Shown: positions 22,063 to 34,011 of the stretch, in pieces
Position numbering within the stretch: position 1 is the stretch's first letter
Layout of the letters: every line of letters starts with the position of its first letter
Origin: Protopterus annectens
Taxonomy: Eukaryota; Chordata; Ceratodontiformes; Protopteridae
Direction of reading: 5' to 3'
NCBI RefSeq assembly: GCF_019279795.1
Contig: NC_056738.1
Location: 404,421,245-404,485,244, forward strand
Length of the DNA: 64,000 nt
Made by a program: the position numbers and the translations under genes
The notes under the pieces: generated by a model
The model's input: only the letters and a program-made list of their open reading frames with translations
Databases searched by the model: none
Told to the model about the DNA's origin: nothing

Positions 22063-22841
22063 GGCACTCTGTCAGTATCTGCTGAATTTTACAAGACCAC
22101 TTTTATCTCTAAAGCTGTCCCAGCACAATCTGGTAGTTAGATGTAACTTTAAATGCACTGCATACTGGTATGTTCTTCATATACTGAATTGATAAAGTCT
22201 GTTTTGTGATTTATGGTTTAGTGTTGCATTGTCGCTTAATTCCTGTAGGTACTGGTGTGCCTTTGCCGGGTAATTTTTTCCCTGTGGTTGTGGAGCTGTG
22301 TAGTTATAAAGACAGGAAGAATTCAATTGTTCCCAGGTGGTATGGGCATGGTTGCTTAACCCTCCCCTCAAAACCATAACACCTTTAGTTTTGCAGCCAT
22401 GTTTGGATGGATTTGGATCAGGGTGATTGCAGTTTATAGGTCGCCTTTTTGTTGGGATTTATGTAAGACCCTAAAGTGGGAAGGATGAAAGTTTAAAAAT
22501 AAAACATCCTTCATGAAAGGTCTGAGGTGGAAAATTGTGTATGTGGTTATGCTGATAAGAACTGGAAATTCCTGTGTTAACACTAATGTACAGTAGACAG
22601 TTTATTGGACTGTACTGTAGAAGCTGAAACTGTGGACAGGTTTACTGGGCTGTGTAAAGTAGGGCTGGATTAAAGTACTTTAATAATGTTGTAGGTGGAA
22701 AACTGTTCAATAGGTGCATTTCATGTAAAATTTGAATGGAGCGGCTTGATGTGTAAGATCTGTATAGGCATGTGTTTCTGTTTCTGATGTCTGCACAGCC
22801 GAAGTACATAATTACTCGTGAATTCCTCGGACGAAGGCCTG
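22063..22841. other. No gene recognised
   Basis: Unclassified sequence. Its right end, 22842-22871, repeats the left flank of the preceding minisatellite (21925-21954) with 3 mismatches in 30. Confidence 0.4.
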
Positions 22842-22875
22842 GGGTCATTCTTGGTGTTGCCAAACAAACTTCTGG

Positions 22876-23245
22876 TTATGTGTGTGTAAGGGTGAGTGTG
22901 TGAGTTGAGTGAGTGTGGTGTGTGAGTTGAGTGAGTGTGGGTGAGGGTGAGTGAGTGTGGGTGAGTGAGCTGTGGTGAGTGTGGAGAGTGGGTGTGGGTT
23001 GGTGAGTGAGGTGTGGTGGGTGAGGGTGAGTGTGATGGGTGAGTATGGTGGGTGGTGAGTGAGTGAGGGTAGTGAGCAAGTGTGGGTGATGAGGGTGGGT
23101 AGTGAGTGTGGGTGGTGATTGAGTGAGTGTGCGTGAGTGTGCATGAGTGAGTGTGCGTGTGAGGTGGGTGAGTGAGGTGGGTGAGTGTGGTGGTGAAGGT
23201 GGTGAGTGAGTGTGGTGGGTGGTTGAGTGAGTGTGGGTGAGTCTC
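22876..23245 (+). repeat. GTGAGT-type minisatellite
   Basis: About 370 bases of irregular GTGAGTGTGG-type repeats with no fixed unit. The antisense frames rich in Ser, Thr, His and Pro are artefacts. Confidence 0.92.
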
Positions 23246-24762
23246 ATTTTTGGATGTAATTTCTAAATTTTGTAAACTTTGTTTTTGTATTGTCATATTC
23301 CTTTACATTGCCCTACCGATATGTGACAAAGTACAGGCAGAAGCACAGTAACATCTGCAAAAACTAAGAGCATAAATTTGCAATAACCATGCGTATACAT
23401 TAATTGCATGTTTTTACATAAGAAGCAGATGTCTGTCACAATTAATCGACAACTCTACATCGGATTACAAGAAGTATGCAATACCGTAACTTTTTAAATT
23501 ATGACTTAAAAAAGCATGTTGGTGCTGTCATGCAAGTCTGTGAAATATTTCATGTTTATAGTACATCATTTGTTAGCTATTTAACCAAATGGGAAGGAAA
23601 AATAAGTGGGAGTTTGATGCTTTGCAAAACGGTGATTATTCCCAGTGCTATGTAGCTTGGTTTCTAAATTTGACAGGAGGAGTGCAACAAAAAGTGTCCC
23701 ACTGTAAGGAGGGAAAGGCTGACAAGAAAACAGTACATTACTCTGGTCACCTGCTGTGAACTGTCAATCACATGCGGATAATGGGTCAAATTACCCTTAG
23801 CTCTTTGACAGCTAGGGAAGGTAGGTGTGAAGTGGGAGGGGAGATGCCTTGAACTAGATTTCAGCCTTCACAAAAGAAAGCAAGTTAGCATTTCTAAGAA
23901 GCAAGAGCAATAAAATGCACTTTTCACTTCTGTTCTGTAGCATTTGCACTGCTTGTGTTTGAAGTAGTCATTGAAAAAGGATAACATTTTAAACAAAAGT
24001 AGGGGACTTTAAGACAGCAGTGAATGCCTGTTAAGTCCATGAAGTGACAGCAGCTTAAGGGAAAACGTGGCAGATCTGATGCAATTTTTTGGAGACAAAC
24101 AATGCATTTGGGGATACTTAGAGGCAGAGTAAACAGTCTGAATTATTTCAAAATGCCAGCCCCCATGTGGTCAGAGTCAGAAATTGCATATAAAAATATC
24201 TAAAAAGCTCTAAATAGTCCCAGAGTGCTGTTAAAATGTAGAAAACCCCAAACCATGATGAAATAAATATGTTTTTTGAGTCTAAGGGTGCGGTTGTCCT
24301 TTAAAAGTACATTGTTGAGCAGTTCAGTAAGAAATAAATAGTTTGAAATTATGAGAAGTGCATAAGGGATAGCAGCAACCCTAGCAGCCTTAACATTTTA
24401 ATTAATTTAATGGAACACTGTACAATTTAGTTATATTTAAAGGTAGCCAATGCACCTTTTCTTAGGGCTAAAGGTAATGTTTTTGGAAAGCGTACAAGCT
24501 GTTGTGGAAATCATACAAGCTGTTTTGCACATCTAGAAGGGAGTGGAGATAATAGAACAGACAACAATCAGTGTGTAAGTGGGAGCACAGGCTGTAAAAT
24601 ATTCTTTAGCATGGCTAACATTAATTTTAGGTTAGGTAATACCTGTAGGTGCAGCTATCAATTTAGGGTAATTGTTCCTATCTGGAGAGTTAAACTTCAT
24701 TTTTAGAAGATGTACATAAATTTGTGTATTCTAAGTTAATAGGTGATGGGGTGTCAGAAAGC
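23246..24762. other. No feature recognised
   Basis: AT-rich with no recognisable coding or repeat structure. Confidence 0.4.
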
Positions 24763-24788
24763 TTTTTTTTTTTTTTTTTTTTTTTTTT
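24763..24788. repeat. Poly(T) tract
   Basis: A run of 26 T. It could be the tail of a minus-strand retroelement, but I see no recognisable body to its right. Confidence 0.85.
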
Positions 24789-24987
24789 ACTTGTTTTGAT
24801 TGAGGGGTTTCATTAAAATAAAAAGACTTGAAAAATGTGACACATACATTTAAATGAAAATAAAAGAAGCAACTGTATAAAAGATCAGCTTGGTAAACAT
24901 TAATATGCGCATGTAGGAAATTGCTGGAAATACACATCCAAAAAAATGATGATGTTTAACAGATGGGAAAATTAGCTGTATATCATA

Positions 24988-27860
24988 ATGGCTACACTAG
25001 CCATATTATCTTGGAACATAAATGACCTCACAAGTACAGACAGAATGGAATGAGTAGTATTGAACTACATAAAGAAATGCTGAGTGCAAATAGTAATACT
25101 GCAGGAGAGACAGCTGCAAAGAAATGAACAAGTAAATTTTAACAAAATGATTTCAGGATGGATATTCAGTAGAATGTCAGGGCCAAAAGAGCAGGGGACT
25201 AATAATACTGATTGCAAGAGGGGCCCCAATAATGACAGAAGAGGGGAAAAAAGACTAATGGTAGGTTTGTAGTAGTAAGAGGATTACACTGATAATGTAC
25301 TTCTGTTCAGCTAAAAACTATTGTTATGGAGCTTAAGAAATTTTTAGGAGAAATAATCAGCTTTCAGCAGGGAATATTACTTATAGTTGGGACTTGAACT
25401 TGGTTTGCAGTAGTGATTATGTATCGGGGGACCTAGAAGGGAAAATATAACAGAGGGTATATTTCTGAAGGAATTTATAAAAAAGTATTTGGTATAGAAG
25501 ATGTGAATTCAGTAGTAGGAACTTTCATTCCCCCAAGTATAATCACAGGGTTAGACTGGAAAGAAATTATATTTCACAGGAATATGTGCATTTAATTGAA
25601 AGCTTTGCCACATATCCAGCGACTATTTCAGATCATGCACAGATAAAAAAAACTAGGCTAAAAATGCGGGGTAATGAAGAAAGAGAGACAATGGCACTTC
25701 CCCCACCTACTTGTTAGGAACAGAAGAATTTAAGGAATAAATAGTCAATATTATTAGAGAGTTATTAGGAAAGGCAGAAATTTCATCACCAGTGATAGCT
25801 GGTGAGAGCGATTTAAAATGAAAATTTTATTTCTATCATGTTTTTTAATTGAGAGACAGTTAAGAAGTAATAGGAATTATTTAGAGGGACTGACAAAGGT
25901 TAAAGTATTACAGAATATGTGGAATCTCGTAGAACAAGAGGCAGAACTATAGCGTCCTAAAGAGAAAATAAAGGAACATTTGGATAATATGCATGAGTTT
26001 ATAAAGATAGCTATTAAGCAACTATTTTGTATAATAACTCCAGAGCACAAAAACTTTTAGCATAGTGGCTTACGCAACAGAAAGTAGAAGTAAAAGTAGG
26101 GTTGTTGCCAAACTTAGGGTGCATATAACAAGGAAAATAACCATAAATCCCGTCATGGTATTGGACATTTTATGAAAATTTGTGTAAAGCAGAGAAACAT
26201 GGAAATAAAGAACAAGCAGAAATGGAAATATTTATGGGAGACTTAAATATGTCAAGGTTAGAGGTAGACGAGGCTCAACAACTAGCAGTTAAGACAAGAA
26301 ATGATGAGATAAAATGACCAGTGATATGTAATCAATCTGCAGGACTACCTCATTAACAGATGGTATTCTTGACGTTAGGAATCATTTTTACTTAATAGCA
26401 TGTTAAATGGAGGGAAAGCACAAACATCTTGAAAGGAAGCTGTAGTGGCTGTATTAAGATGGTAGAGACCCATCAGACCTAGCTTCATATAGACCCATTT
26501 TAATTTTCAACCATGATTATAAATTGTTTGTCTGTACTAGCTAAATGAATGGTAAATGTGTTGCCAAAAGTGATAGATGTAGATCAGTATTATTTTGTGG
26601 AGGGGAGACAAACATTTGACAATATCAGTAGAACAGTAATGATCCAGAGGGAAGCAGAATGTAAGAAAATACTATTGTTGTTGGGTCTTGATAAAGAGAA
26701 AGCATTCAACTGAGTGAGCTGGGATTTTGAGTAGGGCAATGGAAACATATCCATTTCTTGATAGAATAACACGGTTAATTAAGAGGTATTAATTGAAGGA
26801 CTTGAGTCGAGAATTAAAGTGCAGAGGGTTCCTCTTTGAAAAAGTGTGTCTGAACATAGGAACCGGGCAGGGGTGCCCTCTTTCTCCTTTATTTACTTTA
26901 TATTAAAAGTCATTGGATTTAGAAGAAAGGTTGGCCTTATTTGCAGATGTTAGTACCTGATAAATCCAGAAAAGAACATGTCAGTGTTGAGGAACAAAAC
27001 GGTTTCAAGTCTTCTAGGGATAAAAAATTAATAAGATAAAACAAAAGCTATAACCATTAGTTATGCATCCATACACAAATTGGTACAGCAGTACCCATGT
27101 TTATGGGGACATGATAAGATGAAGTATTTAGGTGTATGCATTAAAAAGACTTCTGCTGTAGCAGCTAAGGATGTGTGTGAAGAGATTAAAAGCTAATAGA
27201 AAAGCTGAAAAACAGGAAGCTCTTGTTTATGGATGGTTAGATACAAGCAGTGAAAATATAAAACTAATGGTACTAAAATATACAGGTAAAGCATATTTTT
27301 ATCAACCAGAGAAGAAGTTGCAGACAATAATTAATAAAGACTTGAAGGAATTTATCTGGGGGGGGAGCAAGACTACGTGAAATAAGTTAATCCTTCCAGT
27401 AGAAAAAGGTGTTTTAAGATTACCTGATTTGAAGGGATATTTTAAAGCTACACAATTAAGGCTCGTATACACAATGCAAGCAATAGGTTATAATACAAAG
27501 TTGAAAGGGATGGGTATGAAGCAGGGAGAGGATGTTCAAGAAGAAGAGAGGGAATGGTATTTTGGATGCAGATCCTCCAAGGAGAATAATAAACCTATAG
27601 AATATTATATTTATAAAGTAGCAGAAGGTACTCTGAGAAGTAAGCCAGCATGAGAATGGAGAAAGGAGATTTTGCCAGTAGGGGTATAGAAAATAAGCAA
27701 GAGGGGCTGGAAGGTACTAGAGAGAACTGGCAAAGCAACCAAGGTATTGGGAGCAAATAACTAGTGAAGGAAAGGTGACCGAGTGGGATGAGGCCAAAAA
27801 GACATCTGGACTGACTGCCTTCCCTACCAGGGATTGATATCAGAGTATAGCCAAAGAGAA
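24988..27860 (+). pseudogene. Tx1-like L1 ORF2 (endonuclease and RT), degenerate
   Basis: The plus strand starts with LSWNINDLTS and a VILQERQL-like block, the APE endonuclease start of L1. After many stops, GTGQGCPLSPL-like RT text lies at about 26859-26900. The active-site box near 26935-26952 reads LFADV, so the second Asp is lost. The frame at 27171-27380 gives VLKYTGKAYFYQP and FIWGG. The frame at 27429-27653 starts MKGYFKATQLRLVYTM. Both are post-RT L1 blocks. The element stops near 27860, where PLE-A sequence begins. A matching C-terminal end lies at 41.6-42.5 kb in the same orientation. Confidence 0.75.
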
Positions 27861-28184
27861 AGCAGACTTTGTCAGAATCTAAGCAACAGTAAATCACATT
27901 TGGTTTAAATAACCCTCTTGAAGAAATCACGTTGGCAAAAAACATACAAAAATGCTTTCCTGCACCACTCTGTTAAAACCATACTTGGTGATACACACAC
28001 ATAAAAGAATGCAATTTAAAGCACTAGTAATAGACAAACTGTAATTTAAACCTGGATGTTTTAAAGCATTAAGCTTGATTTGCCATCTTAATTCATGGTA
28101 TTCAATAATATCTTCCCATGGGCCACCTGTAGTAGTTTTTAATACCACATCCAGTACATAAAAACAAAAATTATGAGTAGAATA

Positions 28185-28403
28185 TTATATAATATGTTTA
28201 TACAAAGCATTATTTAAATTTTTGTTTTTTATGTCTAAATTGTGTTCGTATATTCTGTCTCTCAAGTGTCTCTTTGTTTTTCCTACGTAAAAACATTTGC
28301 AATGTTGACACAAGGTAGCATAAATAACCCCCACTGAATTACAGTTGACATGATACTTTGAAATTATTTTGCTCCCATTAATAATTACAAAATCACTCTC
28401 CAA
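28185..28403 (-). pseudogene. PLE-A GIY-YIG endonuclease domain
   Basis: The frame carries VIYATLCQHCKCFYVGKTKR followed by HLRDRIYEHN. VIY and YVG correspond to the GIY and YIG halves, with the conserved Arg and Glu of the nuclease fold. This domain nicks target DNA for PLE insertion. Only a partial domain is open. Confidence 0.88.
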
Positions 28404-28869
28404 AATGAACTTTCATTCTGGGTAAAATCCACATTTAAACGTTCCCACTTTTTTGTAAGTTTTATGCATCTGTTCACTCATAGCATGGTCAAAAAATTGC
28501 TTGAAAGACTTGGCTTTTCTGTAAACCACCATAGGAGCTTCCCCCAAAACTTCACACACATTATCAAAACACCCCAGTTTTTCTTGAGAATATAAGTAAT
28601 TTCACGATTAATTACTGTTAAAAAAATAGACCTTTTACTATTGGGTTTTTCTGATGTTGGGGTGGCAACTGGAATAATGAAGCAAACTGTTTTGAGTATG
28701 TAGGCTTCCTGTGGATGGTGCTAATAAACATTTCATGGGTAATATCTTTACTAATCTCAGCATCAAAATAGCTGATCTTTGTAGCATTATGCGTGTAAGT
28801 GAACTGTAAAAAAAGATGTAGTCCTCTTTAAATAAAACACAAATTCCTTGATCTCACTGTCAGTTCCTT

Positions 28870-29390
28870 TCCAAATCAAAAAAATGTTGGCCAAAAAGTG
28901 GAAGTAAAAGGACCAGGGAGGGGGAGAAAATGTGTTAAACAAGTATTTCCTTTCCCATTGTAGAAATATAATGTTGACAAAGATGGGGCAGAAGATGCCC
29001 CCATAGCCACCCCCTTCTTCTGCAAAAAGTATTTCCCATCCAAATATAAGTAATTATGTTTTCATACTAATTCCATGAAAGTGTCCAACAAATATATTTC
29101 CTTGTCATCATACTCTGTATTTTCAACAATAAACTCATGGAACCATTCAAGCCCAACATCATGAGGAATAACATTAAATAAATTAACCACATCTATAGTT
29201 ACAAATATAACTTCCTCAGTATGGGTAACATCTCTGTTTCCAAAAAATCCCAAGAGTCATAACACAAATGATGGAAAGACTTAAGGCAGTTATTCAATTT
29301 TACATTAATATACTTTGCAAGGGTGTGTGTCTTCAATTTACATGCACCTGCAGTGGGTCTCATAGGGGGCCTTGCTATATTCTTATGCAA
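28870..29390 (-). pseudogene. PLE-A reverse transcriptase, broken
   Basis: The frame at 29062-29253 contains VTIDVVNLFNVIPHD (RT motif A). The frame at 29199-29390 contains RPPMRPTAGA (an RP block upstream of motif A). The motif C region near 28880-28900 reads LANIFLIWKG-like, so both catalytic Asp of the DD pair are gone. This copy cannot encode an active RT. Confidence 0.85.
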
Positions 29391-29656
29391 CTTGGGTATA
29401 CTGAATATTTTAGTAACAGTAGATAGTTACATTCAAAAAATAGAATGTTTCAGGACTAATATATTCATCACCGTGTCTTCAAGTAAAAAGTCAATATAAG
29501 ACTTAGAAATACAATGCATAGATGTGAGTTCATAAAAATCTTCATCAGATGCAAGTTCAAGCATTTGAAAAATATAATGAGCTTGGTACATAACTACCAA
29601 CCCTTATTGGGGTTCATAAACCTAATATTTTTATCCTTGCTTAGTTGAAAATGTAA

Positions 29657-30262
29657 CTAGTTCTCCGCATCAGTCATAGTGCTACAAAAACTCTGATTTT
29701 TCTTACAAACAAGCTGTCTAAAGTGAAACTCGCATAACTTTTCAAATATAAGCAAGGGCAAAGGAAGGGGTGGATTAAATGTATTGCTGTGCTTTAACTC
29801 CAACAGTTTGAAAACAGTATTGTTATTTCTAAACATAACTTTAAAATTCAACTTCCTTAAAACAATTTAAGATCCGTAATTAAATCAGAATTATCCACAC
29901 CAAACTCTGGTTCAAATGTTTGTCCTTTGGCAAGAAGGTTAGCACATTCTTGTCCAAACAATGCTGATGTATAGTTAAATAATTTAAAGTCACTTGAAGA
30001 CTTTCAAATAATTTTCACAGCGCTCTGCCCTATACTGTTGTTTGCTGCTGATATCTCCACCTGGTGCGACTGTTCTCTGCTGGTACTGCTATGTCCAACT
30101 TCCACTCCCTATTCCTCCATTTGATGGACGTGCCTGCTGGTTCCGCTTGTTCTGCAGATGTTAGAAAGACCTCCTGTAAAGGGGGAAACTCTTCATTGTA
30201 GGTGTTAGGAGCTTTGTTATCAGAGGCCACAAAGTCTTTCACAGAGGCAACCATGCCTCCTT
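29657..30262 (-). pseudogene. PLE-A N-terminal region
   Basis: The frame at 29657-29851 begins MNFKVMFRNN, matching the start-of-core region of PLE proteins. Farther upstream, 30030-30262 holds a weakly conserved linker. The frame then runs into the inverted plus-strand copy, so its first residues are not PLE protein. Confidence 0.65.
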
Positions 30263-31190
30263 TATTGACTGATGCTGAGTACAAGTTACTTTTTCAACCA
30301 AACAAGGATAAAAATCTTAGGTTTATGAAACCCTATAAGGGTGGGGGAGTGGTAGTTATGTACCAAGCTGATTATATTTTCCAAATGCTTGAACTTGTAT
30401 CTGATGAAGATTTTTATGAAGCCATCTCTATGCATTGTATTTCTAAGTCTTAAGTATGTTGCTTTTTTACTTGAAGACATGGTGATGAATATATTAGTCC
30501 TGAAACATTCCATTTTTTTGAATGTAACATTTCCTGCTGTTCCTAAAATATTCTATATATTTAAGTTGCATAAGAATATAGCAAGGCCCCCTACAAGACC
30601 CATTGCAGATGCCTGTAAATCTAAGACACACACCCTTGCTAAGGATATTGATGTAAAATTGAATAACTGCCTTATGTCTTTCCATCATTTGTGTTGTAAC
30701 TCTTGGGATTTTTTGGAAACACTTAGAGATGTTACCCATACTGAGGAAGTTATATTTGTAACTGTAGATGTGGTTAATTTATTTAATGTCATTCCTCATG
30801 ATGTTGGGCTTAAATGGTTCTATGAGTTTATTGTTGAAAATACAGAGTATGATGACAAGGAAATATATGTGCTGGACACTTTCATTGAATTAGTACTGAA
30901 ACATAAATATTTATTTCTAGATGGGAAATACTGTTTGCAGAAGAAGGGGGTGGCTATGGGGGCATCTTGTGCCCAATGTTTGCCAATATTATACTTCTAC
31001 AATGGGAAAGGAAATACTACTTTAACCCATTTACTCCCCGTCCCTGCTCCTTTTGCATCCACTTTTTGGATGATAATTTTTGATTTGGAAAGGAACTGAC
31101 TGGGAGATCAAGGAATTTGTGTTTTATTTAAACATGACACATCTTTTTTACAGTTCACTTACACGCATAATACTAGAGAGATCAACTGTT
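30262..31190 (+). pseudogene. PLE-A plus-strand copy, part 1: RT domain
   Basis: The 5' truncation is at GACTGATGCTGAG, exactly where the inverted copy begins. MKPYKGGGVVVMYQ, RPPTRPIADA, VTVDVVNLFNVIPHD and KGVAMGASCA are RT blocks in order. Motif C appears near 31062-31090 as FLDDNFLIWKG-like text in a different frame, so the DD pair is kept here, unlike in the minus copy. A frameshift lies just before it. The match ends abruptly near 31190. Confidence 0.85.
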
Positions 31191-32198
31191 TGGATTGTGA
31201 AAAACTGAAAGGCTGCCAGCCCAGCTAGGTAGGATTTTGTAGGTAATTCTATGTCATTGTAAATATTAATAAAATCCACAGGCTGTTTCACAAATATAAA
31301 GAAAACTGTGTTAAATGCTGAACTTCAGAAATGTAACCACAGTGCACGCTGCTGGAAGAAAAATGATAAAGTAAAGCATTTTTTGACGGTTTGATCTCAA
31401 AGCTCAGAGACAGAATGTCTGGACAAAGGACTTCCTTCTATTGGTTTGAGACCAGTTACTTGCTAGAGTTTACATGTGTAATGTCTTTTATTGCTGTGGT
31501 TTCCTGGCCAGGTGCAAGATAAATAAATATCAAAACTCTGAGTTTCTGTTAGCCTGGGAACCAGAGAAGAATGATGTAATCTAAAATGAGTCAGCAGTGA
31601 TGTATTGCCAATTTAAGAGATCTGAGAGAGAAAGGGAGAGCATTTTGGATTTTGTCTGAAGAACATCGACTCACCAGTACTCTGCCTTTGCTCTGTATGT
31701 AAGTAGGATCGTAGACTTTAGTGTCTCTCTTAAAGTAGATAGAAAATAGTAAGATTAGTCTAGCTGTTTTCTATATTTATGTCAGACTATTCTACAGTAC
31801 TGTGTTAAGCATTTTCCTGTGATATCTGAACTCTTGTCTAGCACTGTGTTGAACTGAGATTTGTCTTGTGTTTTTATTTATTATTAAATATTTTTAAACC
31901 TTTCAACTGTGGCTGTTTTGTGTAGAGATAATATAAGCTCTAGAGTACATTGCATGTATATAGTGATACTGTACAAAGCCACTTCAATAAGCCTTGAAAG
32001 TTGTGGTCACACTAACTGGCTAATAATATTGCACAGTAAAATTGGACCCCTTTGGGAAGGGCCTTATTGGTAACTGAAATATGGGTTCTTGTGGCAGTGG
32101 GTTACTACCTTATAGCCTGGAGAGCAGGGGCACAGCTAGTGAACCTGTGCCAGCCTTCCCCAGGAGTGTCTTTGTGGTTGTATATAAATCATATCTCG

Positions 32199-32251
<53 letters not shown>

Positions 32252-32550
32252 AGCTACTAGGGCAGGGACACAAAGCACTGGTTGGACAGAGGGAGCACTG
32301 GGAGGATTTGGTTTGGAACCCTGGCTAAGGACTCCACTTTATAGCTGTGCCAGTGGGGAGTCTTATTGGGGATCTGGAGAAAAAGGGAGAAACCAGCCCT
32401 GGTCTGACTGTGATCTCTGTGTGCTCTTAATGGAAATTGTACTTTACTGTGTGTGTACTTGTTGTCCTTCCCAATATGGACGCCCCTCACTGTTGCTAGT
32501 GGTGAGGATTAAGGCTCCTTGATTACTGGGTTAGTGAATGGGTGTCATAT
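31190..32550. mobile_element. Unclassified 1.35-kb insertion inside PLE-A
   Basis: The PLE-A minus copy runs continuously through the matching point (28740-28800), so this segment is inserted. It contains AATAAA-like signals, a (GT)n run and GC-richer text to its right, but no coding motif. It could be an LTR-retrotransposon remnant. A clean target duplication was not found. Confidence 0.6.
32190..32250 (+). repeat. (GT)n microsatellite
   Basis: About 25 GT units. It lies inside the unclassified insertion. Confidence 0.95.
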
Positions 32551-33421
32551 GTATGTTCTGATTAGTAAAGATATTACCCATGAAAGGTTTGTTAGCACCA
32601 TCTACGGGAAGCCCATGTACTCAAACTGTTTGCTTCATTATTCCAGTTGCCACTCCCAACATCAGAAAAAGACAATAGTAAAAGGTCAATATGCAAGATT
32701 TGCTAGAATGGTATCTGAATATGAAACATATTTGATGGAAGGCTATAAGTTAAGTGAGATGTTTAAGACTAGGGGTTACCCCTATAACATTATTAATGAA
32801 GTGTTTGAAGAAGTTTCTAGAAAAAGAAACGGTGGCCATTTTGGACCACTACTAAGAAGTGTTACTAGTTGTGTTAATAACCAGTTTGAGTCAACGGCCA
32901 CATAAAGATTATTCCCAGGCATTTATTACTGAATTTAACAGTGATTATCGTGAAATGACTTATATTCTCAAGAAAAAGTGGGATATTTTTCCATGTTTTG
33001 ATAATATGTGTGAAGTTTTGGGGAAAGCTTCTGTGGTGATTTACAGAAAAGCCAAGTCTTTCAAGCAATTTTTTGACCATGCTTTGAGTGAACAGATTTA
33101 TAAAACTAACAAAAAAGTTGGAATATTTAAATGTGGATTTTGCCCACAATGCAAGTTCATTTTGGAGAGCGATTCTGTAATTATTAATGGAAGTAAAATA
33201 ATTTCTAAGTATCATGTCAATTGTAATTCAGTGGGGATTATTTATGCTGCCTTGTGTTAACATTGCAAATGTTTTTTATGTAGAAGAAACGGATGCTTGA
33301 GGGACAGAATATATGAACATAATTTAGACATGAAAAAACAAAAATTTAAATAATGTTTTATATAAAGATATTATACAATATTCTACTCATAATTTTTGTT
33401 TTTATGTATCGGATATGGTAT
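32546..33421 (+). pseudogene. PLE-A plus-strand copy, part 2: RT end and GIY-YIG
   Basis: PLE-A resumes at GATTAGTAAAGATATTACCC. The frame at 32519-32905 covers the RT thumb region (KPMYSNCLLHYSS). The frame at 32859-33260 covers the cysteine pairs (CGFCPQC) and IIYAALC, the start of the GIY-YIG domain. A stop follows immediately, and the YVG half is mutated. The copy is cut by PLE-B at GGATATGGTAT. Confidence 0.85.
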
Positions 33422-33433
33422 AATAACAACAAT

Positions 33434-33913
33434 AACAATGTTGAAGAATCTTCTCGAAATGGCACGTATTCTTGTGGCCATTGCCACATGTGCCCCTATA
33501 TCTCTAAGAATCTTTGCTTTACACATCCTGAAGGTTTTTTCATGTTTACACCAAAATATTATAGTGATTGCAACAGCACTAATCTTGTGTATCTTGCAAC
33601 ATGTGAAAATTGTGATGCATTTTATGTGGGCTTGACTAAGAGGAGATTAAGAGATAGGGTCTATAACCACCTCTATGACATTAAGAAAGGGAACGAGCAA
33701 AATGCACTAGCAAAGCACATATTAGATTTTACAACCCACACTTTTAGTTTTAAAGTATTAGAATTAGTTGTTCAAAGTTTTAGAGAAGGTGATAGCATTA
33801 ATCAACTGGCATGTGCTGAGCTTAAATGGATTTTTACTTTAAAAGCACATGTTTATCCGGGTATTAATCAGTTTGTCTCCATCAAACCTATAGTAAATAA
33901 TAGAAAACTATAG
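33434..33913 (+). pseudogene. GIY-YIG segment in the upstream PLE-B pseudo-LTR
   Basis: An open frame of about 160 codons without the RT. GTYSCGHCHMC (cysteine cluster) is followed by LVYLATC..CDAFYVGLTKR and then RRLRDRVYNH. It differs from the downstream copy by only a few residues (for example NALAKH versus NVLAKY). The frame extends upstream into PLE-A-derived sequence to a Met at 33353, which is a chance fusion. Confidence 0.85.
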
Positions 33914-34011
33914 TTTTTTATATATTCCTAATTGTTAATTTCTTATTCCATCCTTGGCATTTTTCATAAAGATTTTGTACAGTAAGCATAGTTTGAAACC
34001 TTGTTTCACAT

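Larger units (their letters stand above)
27875..30262 (-). mobile_element. Penelope-like element PLE-A, minus-strand copy
   Basis: On the minus strand the order is N-terminal linker, RT and GIY-YIG nuclease, the layout of endonuclease-positive PLEs. The 3' end is cut at GATTCTGA (near 27876), where the plus-strand copy continues with CTGATGA (41147). The copy is joined head to head with a plus-strand copy of the same family at about 30262. All reading frames are broken. Confidence 0.88.

Noticed and set aside
20830-23245. CRISPR array
   Set aside because: The units are GT-rich minisatellites without unique spacers, in a vertebrate-like genome.
22721-23296. Ser/Thr/His/Pro-rich proteins on the minus strand
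   Set aside because: They read through the GTGAGT minisatellite in all three frames; low-complexity artefact.
27860-27869. AAGCAGACTT here and at 41670-41679 as the target duplication of the PLE nest
   Set aside because: On the right side readable L1 protein text begins already at 41598, so the repeat is not at the junction. The match is probably chance.
33353-33913. Independent homing endonuclease gene
   Set aside because: The GIY-YIG frame is the tandem pseudo-LTR copy of the PLE-B 3' end, and its N-terminus is a chance fusion to PLE-A.
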